A stretch of 64,000 nucleotides of DNA from Rhizobium sp. Q54. GTDB taxonomy: Bacteria > Pseudomonadota > Alphaproteobacteria > Rhizobiales > Xanthobacteraceae. Of the stretch, positions 52,653-63,859 are shown in pieces (the first letter of the stretch is position 1; each line of letters opens with the position of its first letter). A program made the translations under genes and the position numbers. The stretch lies in assembly GCA_945861895.1 (NCBI GenBank), contig CAMAWF010000004.1, forward strand, positions 34,188 through 98,187, read 5' to 3'. Below the pieces are notes generated by a model, which worked only from the letters and a program-made list of their open reading frames with translations, was not told the DNA's origin and ran no database searches.

Positions 52653-54155
52653 TCACTTCTCGTAATAATCCGCCACCAGCCGGTCGAGCAGCCGCACGCC
52701 CCAGCCCGAGCCCCAGCTTTTGTTGATCTCGGTCTGGCGCGAGTCGAAACCCGCGCCGGCAATGTCGAGATGCGCCCACGGCGTCTTGTCGGCGACGAAA
52801 CGCTGGAGGAATTGCGCGGCCGTGATCGCGCCGCCCCAGCGCCCGCTGCCGGTGTTCTTCACATCGGCGAATTTCGAGTCGATCAGCTTGTCGTATTCCG
52901 GCGCCAGCGGCATGCGCCAAACCAGTTCGCCGGTGGCAAGCCCGCATTTGGTCAGCCGCTCGGACAACTTATCGTCGTTGGCGAACAGGCCGGCATGTTC
53001 GTGGCCGAGCGCGACAATGATGGCGCCGGTGAGCGTCGCGAGATCCACCATGAATTTCGGCTTGAATCGCTTGGCCGCGTACCACAGCACGTCGGCCAGC
53101 ACGAGCCGGCCTTCGGCGTCGGTATTGATGATCTCGATCGTTTGCCCCGACATCGAGGTGACGATGTCGCCGGGACGCTGCGCATTGCCGTCCGGCATGT
53201 TTTCGACAATGCCGATGACGCCGACGGCGTTGACGCGCGCCTTGCGGGCGGCCAGCGCGTGCATCAGCCCAACCACGCAGGCAGCGCCCGCCATATCGCC
53301 CTTCATATCCTCCATGCCGGACGCCGGCTTGATCGAGATGCCGCCGGTATCGAAGCACACCCCCTTGCCGATGAAGCCGACCGGGGCCGCTTTCTTCTTA
53401 GCCCCGTTCCAGCGCATGACCACGACGCGGCTGTCGCGCACCGAGCCCTGGCCGACGCCGAGCAGCGCGTTCATGCCGAGCTTCTTCATCGCCTTGACGT
53501 CGAGCACTTCGACGGCGACGCCCTGCTTCTTCAGCGCCAGAGTGCGGCGTGCGAATTCAGCCGGGTAAAGCACGTTGGCCGGCTCGTTGACGAGATCGCG
53601 CGCCAATACGACGCCATCGGCCACCGCTTCGCGGCGGGCGAAAGCCTTACGCACGGCCGCGACGTCCGACACCGCGACGGCGACCTTGGTGTCGGCGCTG
53701 CGTTCCTCGCCTTCCTTGCGCTTGGTCTTGTAGCGGTCAAAGACGTAGGCGCGCAGCTTGATCCCGAGCGCGAGATCGGCTGCCGCATCGGGCCGCATCG
53801 CTGCGCCCGGCAGTTCGGCAAATATCGTGGCCTCCGACGCGGCATTCGGGATTTTGCCCATGGCAAGCCCACCGAGCTTGAGGAAATCCTTCTCGGTCAG
53901 CTCCGCGGTCTTGCCGGCGCCGATGACGATGAGGCGCGCAACCTTGAGCCCAGCCGGCATGATGAGGTCGAGCGCCGATCCGCTCTTGCCGGTAAAGCGT
54001 TCCGCGGCCGCCGCCCGCTTGATGAGGTCGCCGGCGGCACTGAGCGCCTTGCGCGCGGCAGCGCCTAGTTTGAGCCCATCGTCGCAAAAGACGATGAGAA
54101 CGCCCTTGGCGGGCGCCGCGAAGGGAGCGAATCCAAGCTTCATGACGCCGGACAT
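52653..54155 (-). CDS. pepA: Leucyl aminopeptidase
   Basis: 500 residues from the ATG at 54155 (AAGGA 8 nt upstream); an ATG at 54143 is also possible. M17 motifs: [40 protein letters not shown] and [17 protein letters not shown] (metal ligands D, D, D, E and catalytic K, R). It removes N-terminal residues from peptides in the cytoplasm. The last 185 bp are repeated at 51737-51921, beyond the BrnTA genes. Confidence 0.96.
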   Translation of the reverse strand: MSGVMKLGFAPFAAPAKGVLIVFCDDGLKLGAAARKALSAAGDLIKRAAAAERFTGKSGSALDLIMPAGLKVARLIVIGAGKTAELTEKDFLKLGGLAMGKIPNAASEATIFAELPGAAMRPDAAADLALGIKLRAYVFDRYKTKRKEGEERSADTKVAVAVSDVAAVRKAFARREAVADGVVLARDLVNEPANVLYPAEFARRTLALKKQGVAVEVLDVKAMKKLGMNALLGVGQGSVRDSRVVVMRWNGAKKKAAPVGFIGKGVCFDTGGISIKPASGMEDMKGDMAGAACVVGLMHALAARKARVNAVGVIGIVENMPDGNAQRPGDIVTSMSGQTIEIINTDAEGRLVLADVLWYAAKRFKPKFMVDLATLTGAIIVALGHEHAGLFANDDKLSERLTKCGLATGELVWRMPLAPEYDKLIDSKFADVKNTGSGRWGGAITAAQFLQRFVADKTPWAHLDIAGAGFDSRQTEINKSWGSGWGVRLLDRLVADYYEK

Positions 54156-54505
54156 CGGGTCGATCCTTTTTGCCGAGCAATTGGCAGATGAATTGCACGA
54201 ATCGCACCGAAGTGCGACCAAGGTCCCGTCTGCCGCTTGCATCCGCTGGATTTGACTGGGGCCAAGCGTTAGTACCCAGAAAATTACCATCTTTGGTTGT
54301 ATTTGGCGGCAATTACGGCCCGTGGGCCGCCCCGGCATTAACCTTTTATTGTTCATGATCAACGGCTTTGCCACGGGGAGGCCATTTTCTGGACGGATCA
54401 AGTTAACCCAGCGGGAGGATCGGTTTACCTTAGGCGCGCGCCAGACCGGAGGCGGCTGGCCGGCGCGCGGGGCCGTTAAGCCGGAATTGGGGACGTCGTA
54501 AGCGG
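54156..54505. other. 350-bp divergent intergenic region, pepA and lptF promoters
   Basis: Contains two TTAACC half-sites (near 54339 and 54405), the half-site of the cell-cycle regulator CtrA, but no full TTAA-N7-TTAA. No gene seen. A GGGAGG near 54414 is too far from lptF to be its ribosome site. Confidence 0.4.
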
Positions 54506-55666
54506 ATGGGGTCGATCAGCCGTTATATTTTCCGCACAGCATTCGGCGCGTTTGTGCTGGTGCTTGTCAGCCTGACGGCCGTTATCTGGGTCACCCAGGC
54601 GCTGCGCGATATCGACCTGCTGACCAATCAAGGCCAGACCATCCTGGTTTTCATCGCCATTACCGCGATGCTGATCCCGATGCTTGTTCTCATCATCGCG
54701 CCGATCGCGCTGGTCATCGCCGTCGCGCATGTGCTCAACAAGATGGGCACCGATTCCGAAATCATTGTGATGAATGGCGCCGGCATGTCGCCTTGGCTGC
54801 TGTTTCGCGCATTTTTCTCGGTCGGCGTCGTCGTTTCGATCGTGGTCGCGCTGATCAGCGCCTATGTGGCTCCGCTGGGCTTGCGTAAATTGCGCGATCG
54901 TTTGACCGAAGTAAGCGCCGACCTTGTCACCAACATCGTACAGCCCGGACGATTCACCACCATCGAAGGCAGCCTCACCTTTCATATCCGCGAGCGCCCG
55001 CCGAACGGACTCTTGCTCGGGGTTCTGGTGGACGACCGGCGCAATCCGCAGGAACGCATAACCATTCTGGCGGAGCGGGGCGAACTTCTGGAAAACGATA
55101 GCGGCAAGTTTCTGTTGCTGCAGAACGGCAGCGTGCAACGGCACGAAGCAACGCAACGCGACCCGACATTCGTTGTATTCGATCGTTATGCTTTCGACCT
55201 TTCGCGCTTCACCGGAGGCCCGCAGGCGGCGAGATATTCGGTGCGGGAGCGTCCCATCTGGCAGCTCATTGCGCCGGATCCGAATGATCCCGCGTTTATC
55301 GCGCAGCCGGGTCAGTTCCACGCAGAATTCCACGACCGGTTGCTTGCCCCGCTCTATCCGCTGGTCTTCGTGGTGATCGCCTACGCCTATCTCGGCGCCC
55401 CGCGCACCACCCGCCAGAGCCGAACGGTGTCGCTGATCGGAGCGGTCGGCGCCGTGGTTCTGCTGCGTATCATCGGCTTCGCCAGCACGGTGGTCGGCGT
55501 CGGCACGCCGGTTGCGTTGTTCGTGCCCTACATCGTGATGGGCATAGTCTCCGTCGTCGGCCTCATCGTGATTGGAAAGGGAGTGATCATCGAGCCCCCC
55601 GCCTTCCTCGTTAACGCGATCGCCGCGCTCACCGAGCGCATCAGCCGTCGCGTCGCAACAACGTGA
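54506..55666 (+). CDS. lptF: LPS export permease LptF
   Basis: 386 residues. Three membrane helices, a periplasmic beta-jellyroll region, then three more helices ([40 protein letters not shown]). Start [20 protein letters not shown] is typical of LptF. With LptG it forms the transmembrane part of the LptB2FG ABC transporter that extracts LPS from the inner membrane. The LptB ATPase gene is not in the window. lptG follows after 7 nt. Confidence 0.95.
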   Translation: MGSISRYIFRTAFGAFVLVLVSLTAVIWVTQALRDIDLLTNQGQTILVFIAITAMLIPMLVLIIAPIALVIAVAHVLNKMGTDSEIIVMNGAGMSPWLLFRAFFSVGVVVSIVVALISAYVAPLGLRKLRDRLTEVSADLVTNIVQPGRFTTIEGSLTFHIRERPPNGLLLGVLVDDRRNPQERITILAERGELLENDSGKFLLLQNGSVQRHEATQRDPTFVVFDRYAFDLSRFTGGPQAARYSVRERPIWQLIAPDPNDPAFIAQPGQFHAEFHDRLLAPLYPLVFVVIAYAYLGAPRTTRQSRTVSLIGAVGAVVLLRIIGFASTVVGVGTPVALFVPYIVMGIVSVVGLIVIGKGVIIEPPAFLVNAIAALTERISRRVATT

Positions 55667-55673
55667 CCCGATC

Positions 55674-56771
55674 ATGCCGATAATGGGGGGAAAACTTGCG
55701 CGCTATTTTGGCCTGAACTTCCTCGGTTCGGTCATGGCGGTATTCGCAGGAATCTTTTTGCTGGTAACGCTGTTCGATTACATCGAGATGATGCGGCGAA
55801 CCGCCAATATCCCCAATGTTTCGACCTTGCTGGTCGCCAAGGTGTCGCTCTACCGGGTGCCGCAGGTGACCGAGCGGACGTTGGCGTTTTGCGTGCTGAT
55901 CGGGGCGATGTCCTGCTACCTCAATATGTCACGCCGGCTTGAACTCGTGATTGCGCGATCGGCGGGGGTATCGGCCTGGCAATTCATCACGCCGGCGCTC
56001 GTGGTTGCACTTCTTCTCGGCGTGATGGCGACTGCTATCTACAATCCGATTTCCGCCATGATGCAGGAGCGCGCCAAGCGCCTTGAGGCCGAGATTTTCA
56101 ACAGCAATACACTGGGCCGTCCGGCAAGCGGCGGCACGTTCTGGGCGCGCCAACGCACCCCCGATGGTCAGGCGATCGTCAATGCCCGATCCAGCAGCAA
56201 TCAAGGTGTCAACCTCGGTGGCGTGACCGTTTTTACATTCGATACCGCCGGCCGCTTCCAAGAACGGATCGAGGCAAAAAGCGCCTTGCTGGAAACCGGC
56301 TTTTGGCTGCTGGACGATGTGCGGGTCTATGCGGCTGCAACGCCGCCGAGCGACCGCGATTCATACCGGTTGCGTACCAATCTGACACATGAACAAGTCC
56401 GCGAAAGCTTTGCGACCCCGGAAACCGTCCCGATCTGGCTACTTCCTTCGTATATCACCACCGCCGAGCACGCCGGCCTTGTCGCGGCAGGCTATCGATT
56501 GCAATACCAGAAGCTTCTTGCGCGCCCATTCTTGCTGGCATCCATGGTTCTACTCGCCGCGGCCGTCAGTTTACGTTTCTTCCGCTTCGGCGGCGTGCAA
56601 AAGATGATATTAAGTGGTATCGCCGCCGGCTTTCTGCTTTATATCCTCTCCAAAGTAACCGAAGACTTCAGCAAGGCCGAACTGATGCACCCTGTGGCAG
56701 CAGCGTGGTTGCCTGTGCTTGCGGGCGGGCTGACGGGGCTGGTCGCATTGCTTTACCAGGAGGACGGGTGA
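55674..56771 (+). CDS. lptG: LPS export permease LptG
   Basis: 365 residues, same layout as LptF: three helices, periplasmic domain, three helices (LRFFRFGGVQKMILSGIAAG; AAWLPVLAGGLTGLVALLYQ). An ATG at 55683 is an alternative start. Stop overlaps the lptD start (TGATG). Confidence 0.95.
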   Translation: MPIMGGKLARYFGLNFLGSVMAVFAGIFLLVTLFDYIEMMRRTANIPNVSTLLVAKVSLYRVPQVTERTLAFCVLIGAMSCYLNMSRRLELVIARSAGVSAWQFITPALVVALLLGVMATAIYNPISAMMQERAKRLEAEIFNSNTLGRPASGGTFWARQRTPDGQAIVNARSSSNQGVNLGGVTVFTFDTAGRFQERIEAKSALLETGFWLLDDVRVYAAATPPSDRDSYRLRTNLTHEQVRESFATPETVPIWLLPSYITTAEHAGLVAAGYRLQYQKLLARPFLLASMVLLAAAVSLRFFRFGGVQKMILSGIAAGFLLYILSKVTEDFSKAELMHPVAAAWLPVLAGGLTGLVALLYQEDG

Positions 56772-59251
56772 TGACCCCGGCGAACGTTCGCCCGTCCGCG
56801 CGCCGGCGATTTTCGCTCGGCGCCATCATTGTTTTTATGGCCGCGACGATGGCCGCCGGCTGCTGGCTTGGCGCCGCGCCGGCGTTTGCGCAATCGGTCG
56901 ATTTCCCAAGACGCGCCCCGCCGGTGAAAAAACCCGCGCCGGGAAAAACCAAGGACGGCGCGCAGGATCAAATGCTGGTTCAGGCGCGCGAGATAAATTA
57001 CGACTACAACAACGAACGCGTCTCCGCCGTCGGCAACGTCCAGATTTACTTCTCCGGCTCGACGATCGAAGCGGACAAGGTCATCTACGATCAAAAGAAA
57101 AAGCGTCTGCATGCCGAAGGCAACGTCCGGCTGACCGAACCGGACGGCAAGATCACCTATGGCGAGATCATGGATCTTTCCGACGATTACCGCGACGGTT
57201 TCGTCGATTCACTTCGGCTTGAGACGGCGGATCAGACCCGCATGGCCGCGGTGCGCGCCGACCGGTCGCGCGGCGATCTGACGGTCTTTCACAGCAGCGT
57301 CTACACCGCCTGCGAGGCCTGTAAGGACGATCCGAAAAAACCGCCGCTGTGGCAGGTCAAGGCGGCACGGATCATCCACGATCAAAGCGAGAAGATGATC
57401 TATTTCGAGAATGCGCGCCTCGAATTCTTCGGGACGCCGCTCGCTTATCTGCCGTATTTCTCGGTGCCGGACCCGACGGTCAAGCGCAAGACCGGCGTTC
57501 TTATCCCGACCTATTCGGGCGGCTCGATTTACGGCCTGGCGCTCGAACTCCCATATTACTGGGCGCTTGCCCCGGACTACGACGCGACCTTCTCGCCGAT
57601 GTTCACAAGCAAGCAAGGTCCATTGCTGCAAGGCGAATATCGCCAGCGTCTGTCCAACGGCGCATTCACCATTCGCGCCGCCGGCATCGATCAATTGGAT
57701 AAAAACTACTTCGTGCGAAAAGACGGCACGACAACGCCCGGCTATCGCGATTTCCGCGGCAGTGTAGAGACCGCCGGCCAATTCGCCCTCAACAATAAAT
57801 GGGTTTGGGGATGGGACGCGATCGCACTGACCGACAAGACATTCCTGCAAGACTACAACCCCAAGCTTTCGCGCTATGGAGCCAATACCGACCCATTCAG
57901 GACCGGCGCAAACGAAGGCTTGTCCCAGCTTTATCTGGCTGGAAAGGGTGACCGCAGTTATTTCGATGCGCGCACCATGTACTATTACGGCTTCTCCGAA
58001 GCCGACCACCAAAACCAGCTTCCGATCATCCACCCGGTGATCGACTACAATTATGTATTCGGCCGTCCGGTGTTCGGAGGTGAACTCGGGTACCGCGTAA
58101 ATCTGACCAGTCTGAGCCGCAGGGACGCGAACTTCGATCCCATCACCACGACCGCCGTAACCAACAGCACGTGCTCACAAACCGCCGATCCGGCGATCAA
58201 GGTCAAGTCCAATTGCCTGCTGCGAGGCATCCCCGGAACCTATTCGCGTTTCTCCGCCGAGACCCACTGGAAGCGCAGCATCACCGACAGCTTCGGGCAG
58301 GTCTTCACGCCATTTGCCATGGTGCGTGCCGACGCCGCACAACTTTCCATCGACAATCAGCCCGGGGTGTCGAACTACCTCAATCCAGGCGATACCACGC
58401 TGATCCGCGCCATGCCGGCGGTCGGGATGGAATACCGCTATCCGTTCATCAACGTGCATTCATGGGGCACGCAGACAATCGAGCCGGTCGGCCAAATCAT
58501 TGTCCGTCCCAACGAAGGCCAAGTCGGCTCGTGGCCGAACGAGGATGCCCAAAGCCTTACCTTCGATGACAGCAATCTGTTCCGTGTCGATAAATTTTCC
58601 GGCTGGGACCGCGTCGAAGGCGGCGGCCGCGCCAATGTCGGCATGCAATACACCGCACAGTTCAATCAAGGCGGCTTCTTGAACGCGCTGTTCGGACAGT
58701 CCTACCAGCTGTTCGGCAAGAACTCGTTCGCCACCGGCGGCTCCACCAATACCGGCATCGACAGCGGGCTCGACTCCAAGCGCTCCGATTATGTTGCCAG
58801 GGTGTCCTATCAGCCGGATCGCATTTACAAGTTCACATCGCGGTTCCGTTTCGACGAACAGACCTTTGACGTCCGCCGGTTTGAACTCGAGACACAGGCC
58901 AATTTCGGCCGCTGGTCGGCTTCGGTTCTTTACGGCGATTACGACGCCCAGCCCGAACTCGGTTTCCTGGCGCGCCGGCAAGGCATCCTTGGCACCTCAT
59001 CGATCAAGCTGGATGCCAATTGGGTGCTTTCTGGATCCGCACGCTACGATCTCAACGCGGGCAAATTGGACCAGACACGCATCGGTGTGGGCTACATCGA
59101 CGATTGCGTACTCTTGGCGCTGAATTACATCACCAGCTATGCTTATAGCGGGAACCCGAATGTCGATCACCGCGTGATGTTGCAGCTCACGTTGCGGACA
59201 CTCGGTGGGCAGTCGTTTAGTCAAGGCGTCGGTGGAATCGGCGGCTTGTAA
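56771..59251 (+). CDS. lptD: LPS-assembly outer-membrane protein LptD
   Basis: 826 residues from the ATG at 56771. Signal peptide ending near APAFAQS, N-terminal OstA/LptA-like beta-taco domain (VQAREINYDYNNERVSAVGN, LHAEGNVRLTEPDGKITYGE) and a large C-terminal beta-barrel. Cysteines are visible at YTACEACKDD, NSTCSQTADP and VKSNCLL, available for structural disulfides. It inserts LPS into the outer leaflet with LptE. lptF-lptG-lptD-surA is the usual alphaproteobacterial order. Confidence 0.95.
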   Translation: MTPANVRPSARRRFSLGAIIVFMAATMAAGCWLGAAPAFAQSVDFPRRAPPVKKPAPGKTKDGAQDQMLVQAREINYDYNNERVSAVGNVQIYFSGSTIEADKVIYDQKKKRLHAEGNVRLTEPDGKITYGEIMDLSDDYRDGFVDSLRLETADQTRMAAVRADRSRGDLTVFHSSVYTACEACKDDPKKPPLWQVKAARIIHDQSEKMIYFENARLEFFGTPLAYLPYFSVPDPTVKRKTGVLIPTYSGGSIYGLALELPYYWALAPDYDATFSPMFTSKQGPLLQGEYRQRLSNGAFTIRAAGIDQLDKNYFVRKDGTTTPGYRDFRGSVETAGQFALNNKWVWGWDAIALTDKTFLQDYNPKLSRYGANTDPFRTGANEGLSQLYLAGKGDRSYFDARTMYYYGFSEADHQNQLPIIHPVIDYNYVFGRPVFGGELGYRVNLTSLSRRDANFDPITTTAVTNSTCSQTADPAIKVKSNCLLRGIPGTYSRFSAETHWKRSITDSFGQVFTPFAMVRADAAQLSIDNQPGVSNYLNPGDTTLIRAMPAVGMEYRYPFINVHSWGTQTIEPVGQIIVRPNEGQVGSWPNEDAQSLTFDDSNLFRVDKFSGWDRVEGGGRANVGMQYTAQFNQGGFLNALFGQSYQLFGKNSFATGGSTNTGIDSGLDSKRSDYVARVSYQPDRIYKFTSRFRFDEQTFDVRRFELETQANFGRWSASVLYGDYDAQPELGFLARRQGILGTSSIKLDANWVLSGSARYDLNAGKLDQTRIGVGYIDDCVLLALNYITSYAYSGNPNVDHRVMLQLTLRTLGGQSFSQGVGGIGGL

Positions 59252-59295
59252 CCTGGATACGGCGTTTCCATCGTTGCTCGGGAACTGTAAAGACG

Positions 59296-60273
59296 ATGGC
59301 AGCACCGCCGATGCTTAAAGCCATGCAAATCACCGCAGTAAAAAGCAACCCACATGTCGGGGCATACCGCCGTTTGGCGGCGGCCGTGTTGTTTGCTGCC
59401 GCCTTCATCGCGTGGCCGCAGCCGGCGCCGGCTCAAGTGGTGGCGGTCGTCAACGGCGCGCCGATCACCGCACTCGATATCGAACATCGCAAGCGTCTCA
59501 ATCAATTGTCGAGCCGCAACTCGCCGAGCCGGCAGGAAGTCCTGAGCGAACTCGTCGACGAAAAGCTCAAGCTGTTCATCGCAAAGCGCTACGGAATTGA
59601 GCCGAGCGATACCGAAGTCGATAACAGTTTTAACGACATGGGTAAGCGCGGGCGCATGACGCCGCAGCAATTCCAGCAGTCGCTGACAAGCTCGGGCGCG
59701 TCAGTGAGCGACTTCAAATCGCGGCTGCGGGCCGAGCTCGCATGGGGTCATCTGGTCCGCGGTAAATTTGGCTCAACCCTGCAGATCGGTGAAACCGACA
59801 TTGCCGTGGCGCTGCAGGAACGCAAGACCGATGAAAAGGACGCGGTCGGCTATTTTTACACTTTGCGCCCGGTCCTGTTCATCGTGCCGCGCGGGTCGGC
59901 TGCAACCGTGGCCGAGGCAAAACGGCGCGAAGCGGAGACCTTGCGTTCGCGCTTTCAAAGCTGCGACGAGGGCATTCCGCTTGCGCGCGCGCTGAAGGAT
60001 GTCGCCGTGCGCGACTCCATCACGCGCAGCTCTGCAGATCTTGCGCCCCAATTGCGCGAACTGCTTGCCAGCCTGCCGATCGGCCGTTTGACGACCCCGG
60101 AACTGGTCCAGGACGGAATTCAAATGTTCGCATTGTGCGATAAGAAACAAAGCAGCACCGAGGCATCGAACAAGCGCGATGTTCGTAATGAGATTTTTAC
60201 CAAGCGATTTGAGACGCAAGCCAAGAAATTTCTGGACGAGGTGCGCCGTTCGTCGATGATCGAATACCGGTGA
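59296..60273 (+). CDS. SurA-like periplasmic chaperone / peptidyl-prolyl isomerase
   Basis: 325 residues. Signal peptide (cleavage near APAQVV), SurA N-terminal domain (VVAVVNGAPITALDIEHRKR, EVLSELVDEKLKLFIAKRYG) and a C-terminal parvulin-like region (RPVLFIVPRG, LAPQLRELLASLPIGRLTTP) that is short and divergent, so isomerase activity is doubtful. It assists outer-membrane proteins such as LptD. Alternative starts exist at 59311 (MLKAMQ). pdxA overlaps the stop (TGATG). Confidence 0.9.
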   Translation: MAAPPMLKAMQITAVKSNPHVGAYRRLAAAVLFAAAFIAWPQPAPAQVVAVVNGAPITALDIEHRKRLNQLSSRNSPSRQEVLSELVDEKLKLFIAKRYGIEPSDTEVDNSFNDMGKRGRMTPQQFQQSLTSSGASVSDFKSRLRAELAWGHLVRGKFGSTLQIGETDIAVALQERKTDEKDAVGYFYTLRPVLFIVPRGSAATVAEAKRREAETLRSRFQSCDEGIPLARALKDVAVRDSITRSSADLAPQLRELLASLPIGRLTTPELVQDGIQMFALCDKKQSSTEASNKRDVRNEIFTKRFETQAKKFLDEVRRSSMIEYR

Positions 60274-61307
60274 TGTCGCGGATCGCGCAACCGTTGGCGC
60301 TCACCCTGGGCGAGCCGGCGGGGATAGGTCCCGATATCACACTCATGGTCTGGCGGCGGCGTGCGGAACTCGGCCTGCCGTCATTCTATGTCGTTGCAGA
60401 CCCCGATTTCCTAAGTCGCCGCGCCGAGCGTCTCGGCTTCGATATTCCCATTGCCATTATCGAGCCGGATGCGGCAACCGTTGCCTTCGCACGGGCGCTC
60501 CCCGTCGTTTCGCTCGATGCCGCCATAACCGCGCAGCCGGGCCTCCCCGATGCTTCGAGTGCGCCTGCCGCCATTGCCTCGATCCGCCGTGCGGTCGCGG
60601 ACGTGATCGCAGGCCATGCAGCCGCAGTCGTCACCAATCCGGTGGCCAAGAATGTACTTTACCGGTCCGGTTTTGCCGAGCCGGGCCACACCGAATATCT
60701 GGCCAAATTGGCGCAAGCCGCGTCCGGCATGGCTGCGCGGCCGGTGATGATGTTGTGGTGCGATGAACTCGCCGTCGTCCCGGTCACAATCCATATTCCG
60801 TTGCGCGACGTGCCCGCACGACTGACCGCGGAGCTCATTATTGAAACCGGGCGTATCGTCGCCCGCGATCTTACTGCGCGGTTCGGCATTGCGCGTCCAA
60901 GGCTGGCGGTAGCCGGCTTAAATCCGCATGCCGGCGAAGATGGCACGATAGGCGACGAAGACCGTTCAATCGTAATGCCGGCGATCGCGCAGCTCGCCGC
61001 CGATGGCATCGACGTGCGCGGACCGGTCCCCGCCGATACGTTGTTCCATGCGGCCGCGCGCGCCAGCTACGATGTGGCGTTGTGCATGTATCACGACCAG
61101 GCGTTGATCCCGATCAAGACGCTGGCTTTCGATCGCGCCGTCAATGTGACGCTCGGCCTGCCGTTCGTGCGAACATCGCCCGATCACGGCACCGCCTTCG
61201 ATATCGCCGGCAGCGGCAGCGCTAACCCTTCGAGCCTGATCGCCGCGCTCAAACTTGCAGCCCGCCTCGCCGCGAAATCGCCGGCGCCGGTGCCTGCCGG
61301 CGCATGA
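60273..61307 (+). CDS. pdxA: 4-hydroxythreonine-4-phosphate dehydrogenase
   Basis: 344 residues from the ATG at 60273. [60 protein letters not shown] and [20 protein letters not shown] carry the metal-binding His residues. Pyridoxal 5'-phosphate synthesis. The stop overlaps rsmA by 4 nt. Confidence 0.97.
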   Translation: MSRIAQPLALTLGEPAGIGPDITLMVWRRRAELGLPSFYVVADPDFLSRRAERLGFDIPIAIIEPDAATVAFARALPVVSLDAAITAQPGLPDASSAPAAIASIRRAVADVIAGHAAAVVTNPVAKNVLYRSGFAEPGHTEYLAKLAQAASGMAARPVMMLWCDELAVVPVTIHIPLRDVPARLTAELIIETGRIVARDLTARFGIARPRLAVAGLNPHAGEDGTIGDEDRSIVMPAIAQLAADGIDVRGPVPADTLFHAAARASYDVALCMYHDQALIPIKTLAFDRAVNVTLGLPFVRTSPDHGTAFDIAGSGSANPSSLIAALKLAARLAAKSPAPVPAGA

Positions 61308-62149
61308 GCCAGATCGATGATCTGCCTCCGCTGCGGGAGGTGATCCGCAAGCATGGCCTTACGCCCAAGAAATCCCTCGGCCAGAATTTTCTTCACGACC
61401 TCAATCTCACGGCCCGTATCGCGCGCGCCGCCGGCCCGCTTGATGATGTAACCGTGGTTGAGATCGGCCCCGGTCCGGGCGGGCTGACGCGCGCTTTGCT
61501 GGCGCTCGGCGCCAAGCGCGTTATCGCCATCGAGCGCGACGATCGTGCCATCGCCGCATTGCAGGAGATCGCGCAACGCTATCCTGGGCGGCTTGAGATC
61601 GTCGCCGGCGACGCATTACATATCGATCCGCGAAGGTATCTCGCGGGCGGCCCTGCATGCATCGTCGCGAACCTGCCCTACAATATCGCGACTGCGCTGC
61701 TTGTTGCATGGCTCACCGCCGAGCCGTGGCCTCCGTGGTTTGGCCAACTGGTGCTGATGTTCCAGCGCGAAGTGGCCGAGCGTATTGTGGCGGGCCCCGG
61801 GAATAAATCTTATGGCCGGCTCTCGGTGCTTGCCGGTTGGCGGGCCGAGGCAAAAATTCTGTTCGACATCGCGCCCACGGCGTTCGTGCCGCCGCCCAAG
61901 GTGAGGTCGTCGCTGGTGCAGCTCATCCCGCGCGCACAACCATTTGCGTGCGATCTGCATGCATTCGAACGGGTGACCGCGGCGGCCTTCGGCCAGCGCC
62001 GTAAAATGTTGCGCCAGAGTCTCAAATCGCTTGGCATGGACCCGCTGCCGCTGTTGTCTGCCGCCGGGATTGAACCGACCGCGCGCGCGGAGGAAATCGC
62101 GGTGGAAGGTTTCGTCAAGCTTGCACGCGCGTTGATGGAAGCCGGTTAA
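61304..62149 (+). CDS. rsmA: 16S rRNA dimethyladenosine transferase
   Basis: 281 residues. [40 protein letters not shown] and [17 protein letters not shown] (NLPY catalytic motif). It dimethylates A1518/A1519 of 16S rRNA. It starts inside the pdxA stop (ATGA). Confidence 0.97.
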   Translation: MSQIDDLPPLREVIRKHGLTPKKSLGQNFLHDLNLTARIARAAGPLDDVTVVEIGPGPGGLTRALLALGAKRVIAIERDDRAIAALQEIAQRYPGRLEIVAGDALHIDPRRYLAGGPACIVANLPYNIATALLVAWLTAEPWPPWFGQLVLMFQREVAERIVAGPGNKSYGRLSVLAGWRAEAKILFDIAPTAFVPPPKVRSSLVQLIPRAQPFACDLHAFERVTAAAFGQRRKMLRQSLKSLGMDPLPLLSAAGIEPTARAEEIAVEGFVKLARALMEAG

Positions 62150-62208
62150 ATGCAAGAATTCATCAATTAATTCAAGCGGTTGCAGGGTGCCGGAGCGATT
62201 GCCGGTGG

Positions 62209-62865
62209 CTACGGCGCGAGCATTTTCAAGTCGGCCAACAGCGTGGCGACAAATTCTTCCAGATCCGGCCGCTGTACGCGTTTGAGCCGCTCGCTCGTGA
62301 GGATCGAGCGCAACCGCGCAAAACTCTTGTCGAGGTCGCTATTGATGAGGACGTAATCGTACTCGGTCCAGTGCGGAATTTCCTCGGCCGCATTGCGCAA
62401 CCGCCGCGCGATGGTCTCGCGGCTGTCCTCCGCCCGCCGCTCCAGCCGCGCTTTCAATTCCACCGCCGAGGGCGGCAATACAAAGACGCTGACCACGTCA
62501 TCGCGCATTTTTTTATAAAGCTGTTGCGTTCCCTGCCAGTCGATGTCGAACAGCACGTCGCGCCCCGCGGCCAGCGCCTTTTCCACCGGCTCGCGCGGCG
62601 TCCCGTAGAAGTTTCCGTGCACCTCGGCAAATTCGAGCAGATCGCCGGTGTCGCGCATGACTTCGAACTGATGTTTCGAAATAAACCGGTAATGCACGCC
62701 GTCGATCTCGCTCGCGCGCCGCGCGCGGGTGGTGACCGAGATCGACAGGCTGACATTTTCCTGTTGTTCGAGCAGATTGCGCGTGAGCGTTGTTTTGCCG
62801 GCGCCGGACGGCGAGGATACGACAAGCATGATGCCCCTGCGGGCGATGTAGCGGGCGGCGTTCAT
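62209..62865 (-). CDS. gmk: Guanylate kinase
   Basis: 218 residues. P-loop [56 protein letters not shown], and the LID/C-terminal region. Phosphorylates GMP to GDP. Start overlaps the yicC stop (ATGA). Confidence 0.97.
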   Translation of the reverse strand: MNAARYIARRGIMLVVSSPSGAGKTTLTRNLLEQQENVSLSISVTTRARRASEIDGVHYRFISKHQFEVMRDTGDLLEFAEVHGNFYGTPREPVEKALAAGRDVLFDIDWQGTQQLYKKMRDDVVSVFVLPPSAVELKARLERRAEDSRETIARRLRNAAEEIPHWTEYDYVLINSDLDKSFARLRSILTSERLKRVQRPDLEEFVATLLADLKMLAP

Positions 62866-63749
62866 TCCAGGTTCTGCACTTGCTCGCGGAACTGCTCGAC
62901 CGTGCTTTTCAATTCAAGGCCGATATTGCTCAGCTCCACATCGTTGGATTTGGCGCAGAGCGTATTCGATTCGCGGCTGAGTTCCTGGGCGAGAAAGTCG
63001 AGCCGGCGCCCGGCCGGACCGCCGTCCGCGATCAGACGCTGTACTTGCGTGACATGCGAATTGAGGCGGTCGAGCTCCTCGCGGATATCGGCCTTGGCGG
63101 CAAGCATGATGGCTTCCTGGTGCAGCCGGTCGGAATCGAATCTTTGCGAAGCAGACAGCAGCGTCGCCACCTGCTCGGCGAGCCGGGCCTTGACCGCCTC
63201 CGGTCTGCGTCCGGGCGCCGCCTCCGCCCGCTTGGCGAGAGCGGCAATTTCCGTAATGCGCGCGGAAAGCACCTTGGCCAGCGCACTGCCCTCGTCCCGG
63301 CGCATGCCGGCGAGCGCGGCGAGCGCCGCATCGAACCCGGCAAGGACCGCGGCTTCGGCGGCGCGGCGGTCCTCCTCGCGCTCATCTTCCTCGGCGACCT
63401 CGATCACGCCCTTGAGCCCGAGGATACCGTCGAGCGTCGGCGGCGCGGCTTCGACGCGGGCGGAGATGCCGCGGATCGCCGCCAGCACAGCGGCCAGCAC
63501 CGGCTCGTTGACCTTGACCGTAGGCGCAACGCCTTTGCGCTCGGCGGTCAAATTCGCGTAGACCGTGCCGCGCGCGAGCGCTTCGGCGGCGCGCGCGCGC
63601 ACCATTGCCTCGATCGCGTCCCAGCCCGGCGGCATCCGCAGCCGCACATCGAGCCCCTTGGCATTGACCGATTTGATCTCCCACGCCCAGGCATAGGAGC
63701 CGATAACGCCGTGGCTGCGCGCAAAGCCGGTCATGCTCGACAACGCCAT
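62862..63749 (-). CDS. yicC: YicC family endoribonuclease-like protein
   Basis: 295 residues: [40 protein letters not shown], and the DUF1732 C-terminus ([29 protein letters not shown]-like end). YicC proteins are stress-induced and recently linked to RNA cleavage. mltG-yicC-gmk is the standard order. Confidence 0.95.
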   Translation of the reverse strand: MALSSMTGFARSHGVIGSYAWAWEIKSVNAKGLDVRLRMPPGWDAIEAMVRARAAEALARGTVYANLTAERKGVAPTVKVNEPVLAAVLAAIRGISARVEAAPPTLDGILGLKGVIEVAEEDEREEDRRAAEAAVLAGFDAALAALAGMRRDEGSALAKVLSARITEIAALAKRAEAAPGRRPEAVKARLAEQVATLLSASQRFDSDRLHQEAIMLAAKADIREELDRLNSHVTQVQRLIADGGPAGRRLDFLAQELSRESNTLCAKSNDVELSNIGLELKSTVEQFREQVQNLE

Positions 63750-63859
63750 CGGCTTCGATCTCTGTCACAGGTTGCCGGAGTGCGGACGCAGGCAAAACCT
63801 TAGCGGCGCCGAATGTCGCTCACAAGGCCGCAGCTTCGGATACGGTGCGCTCTAGACCG

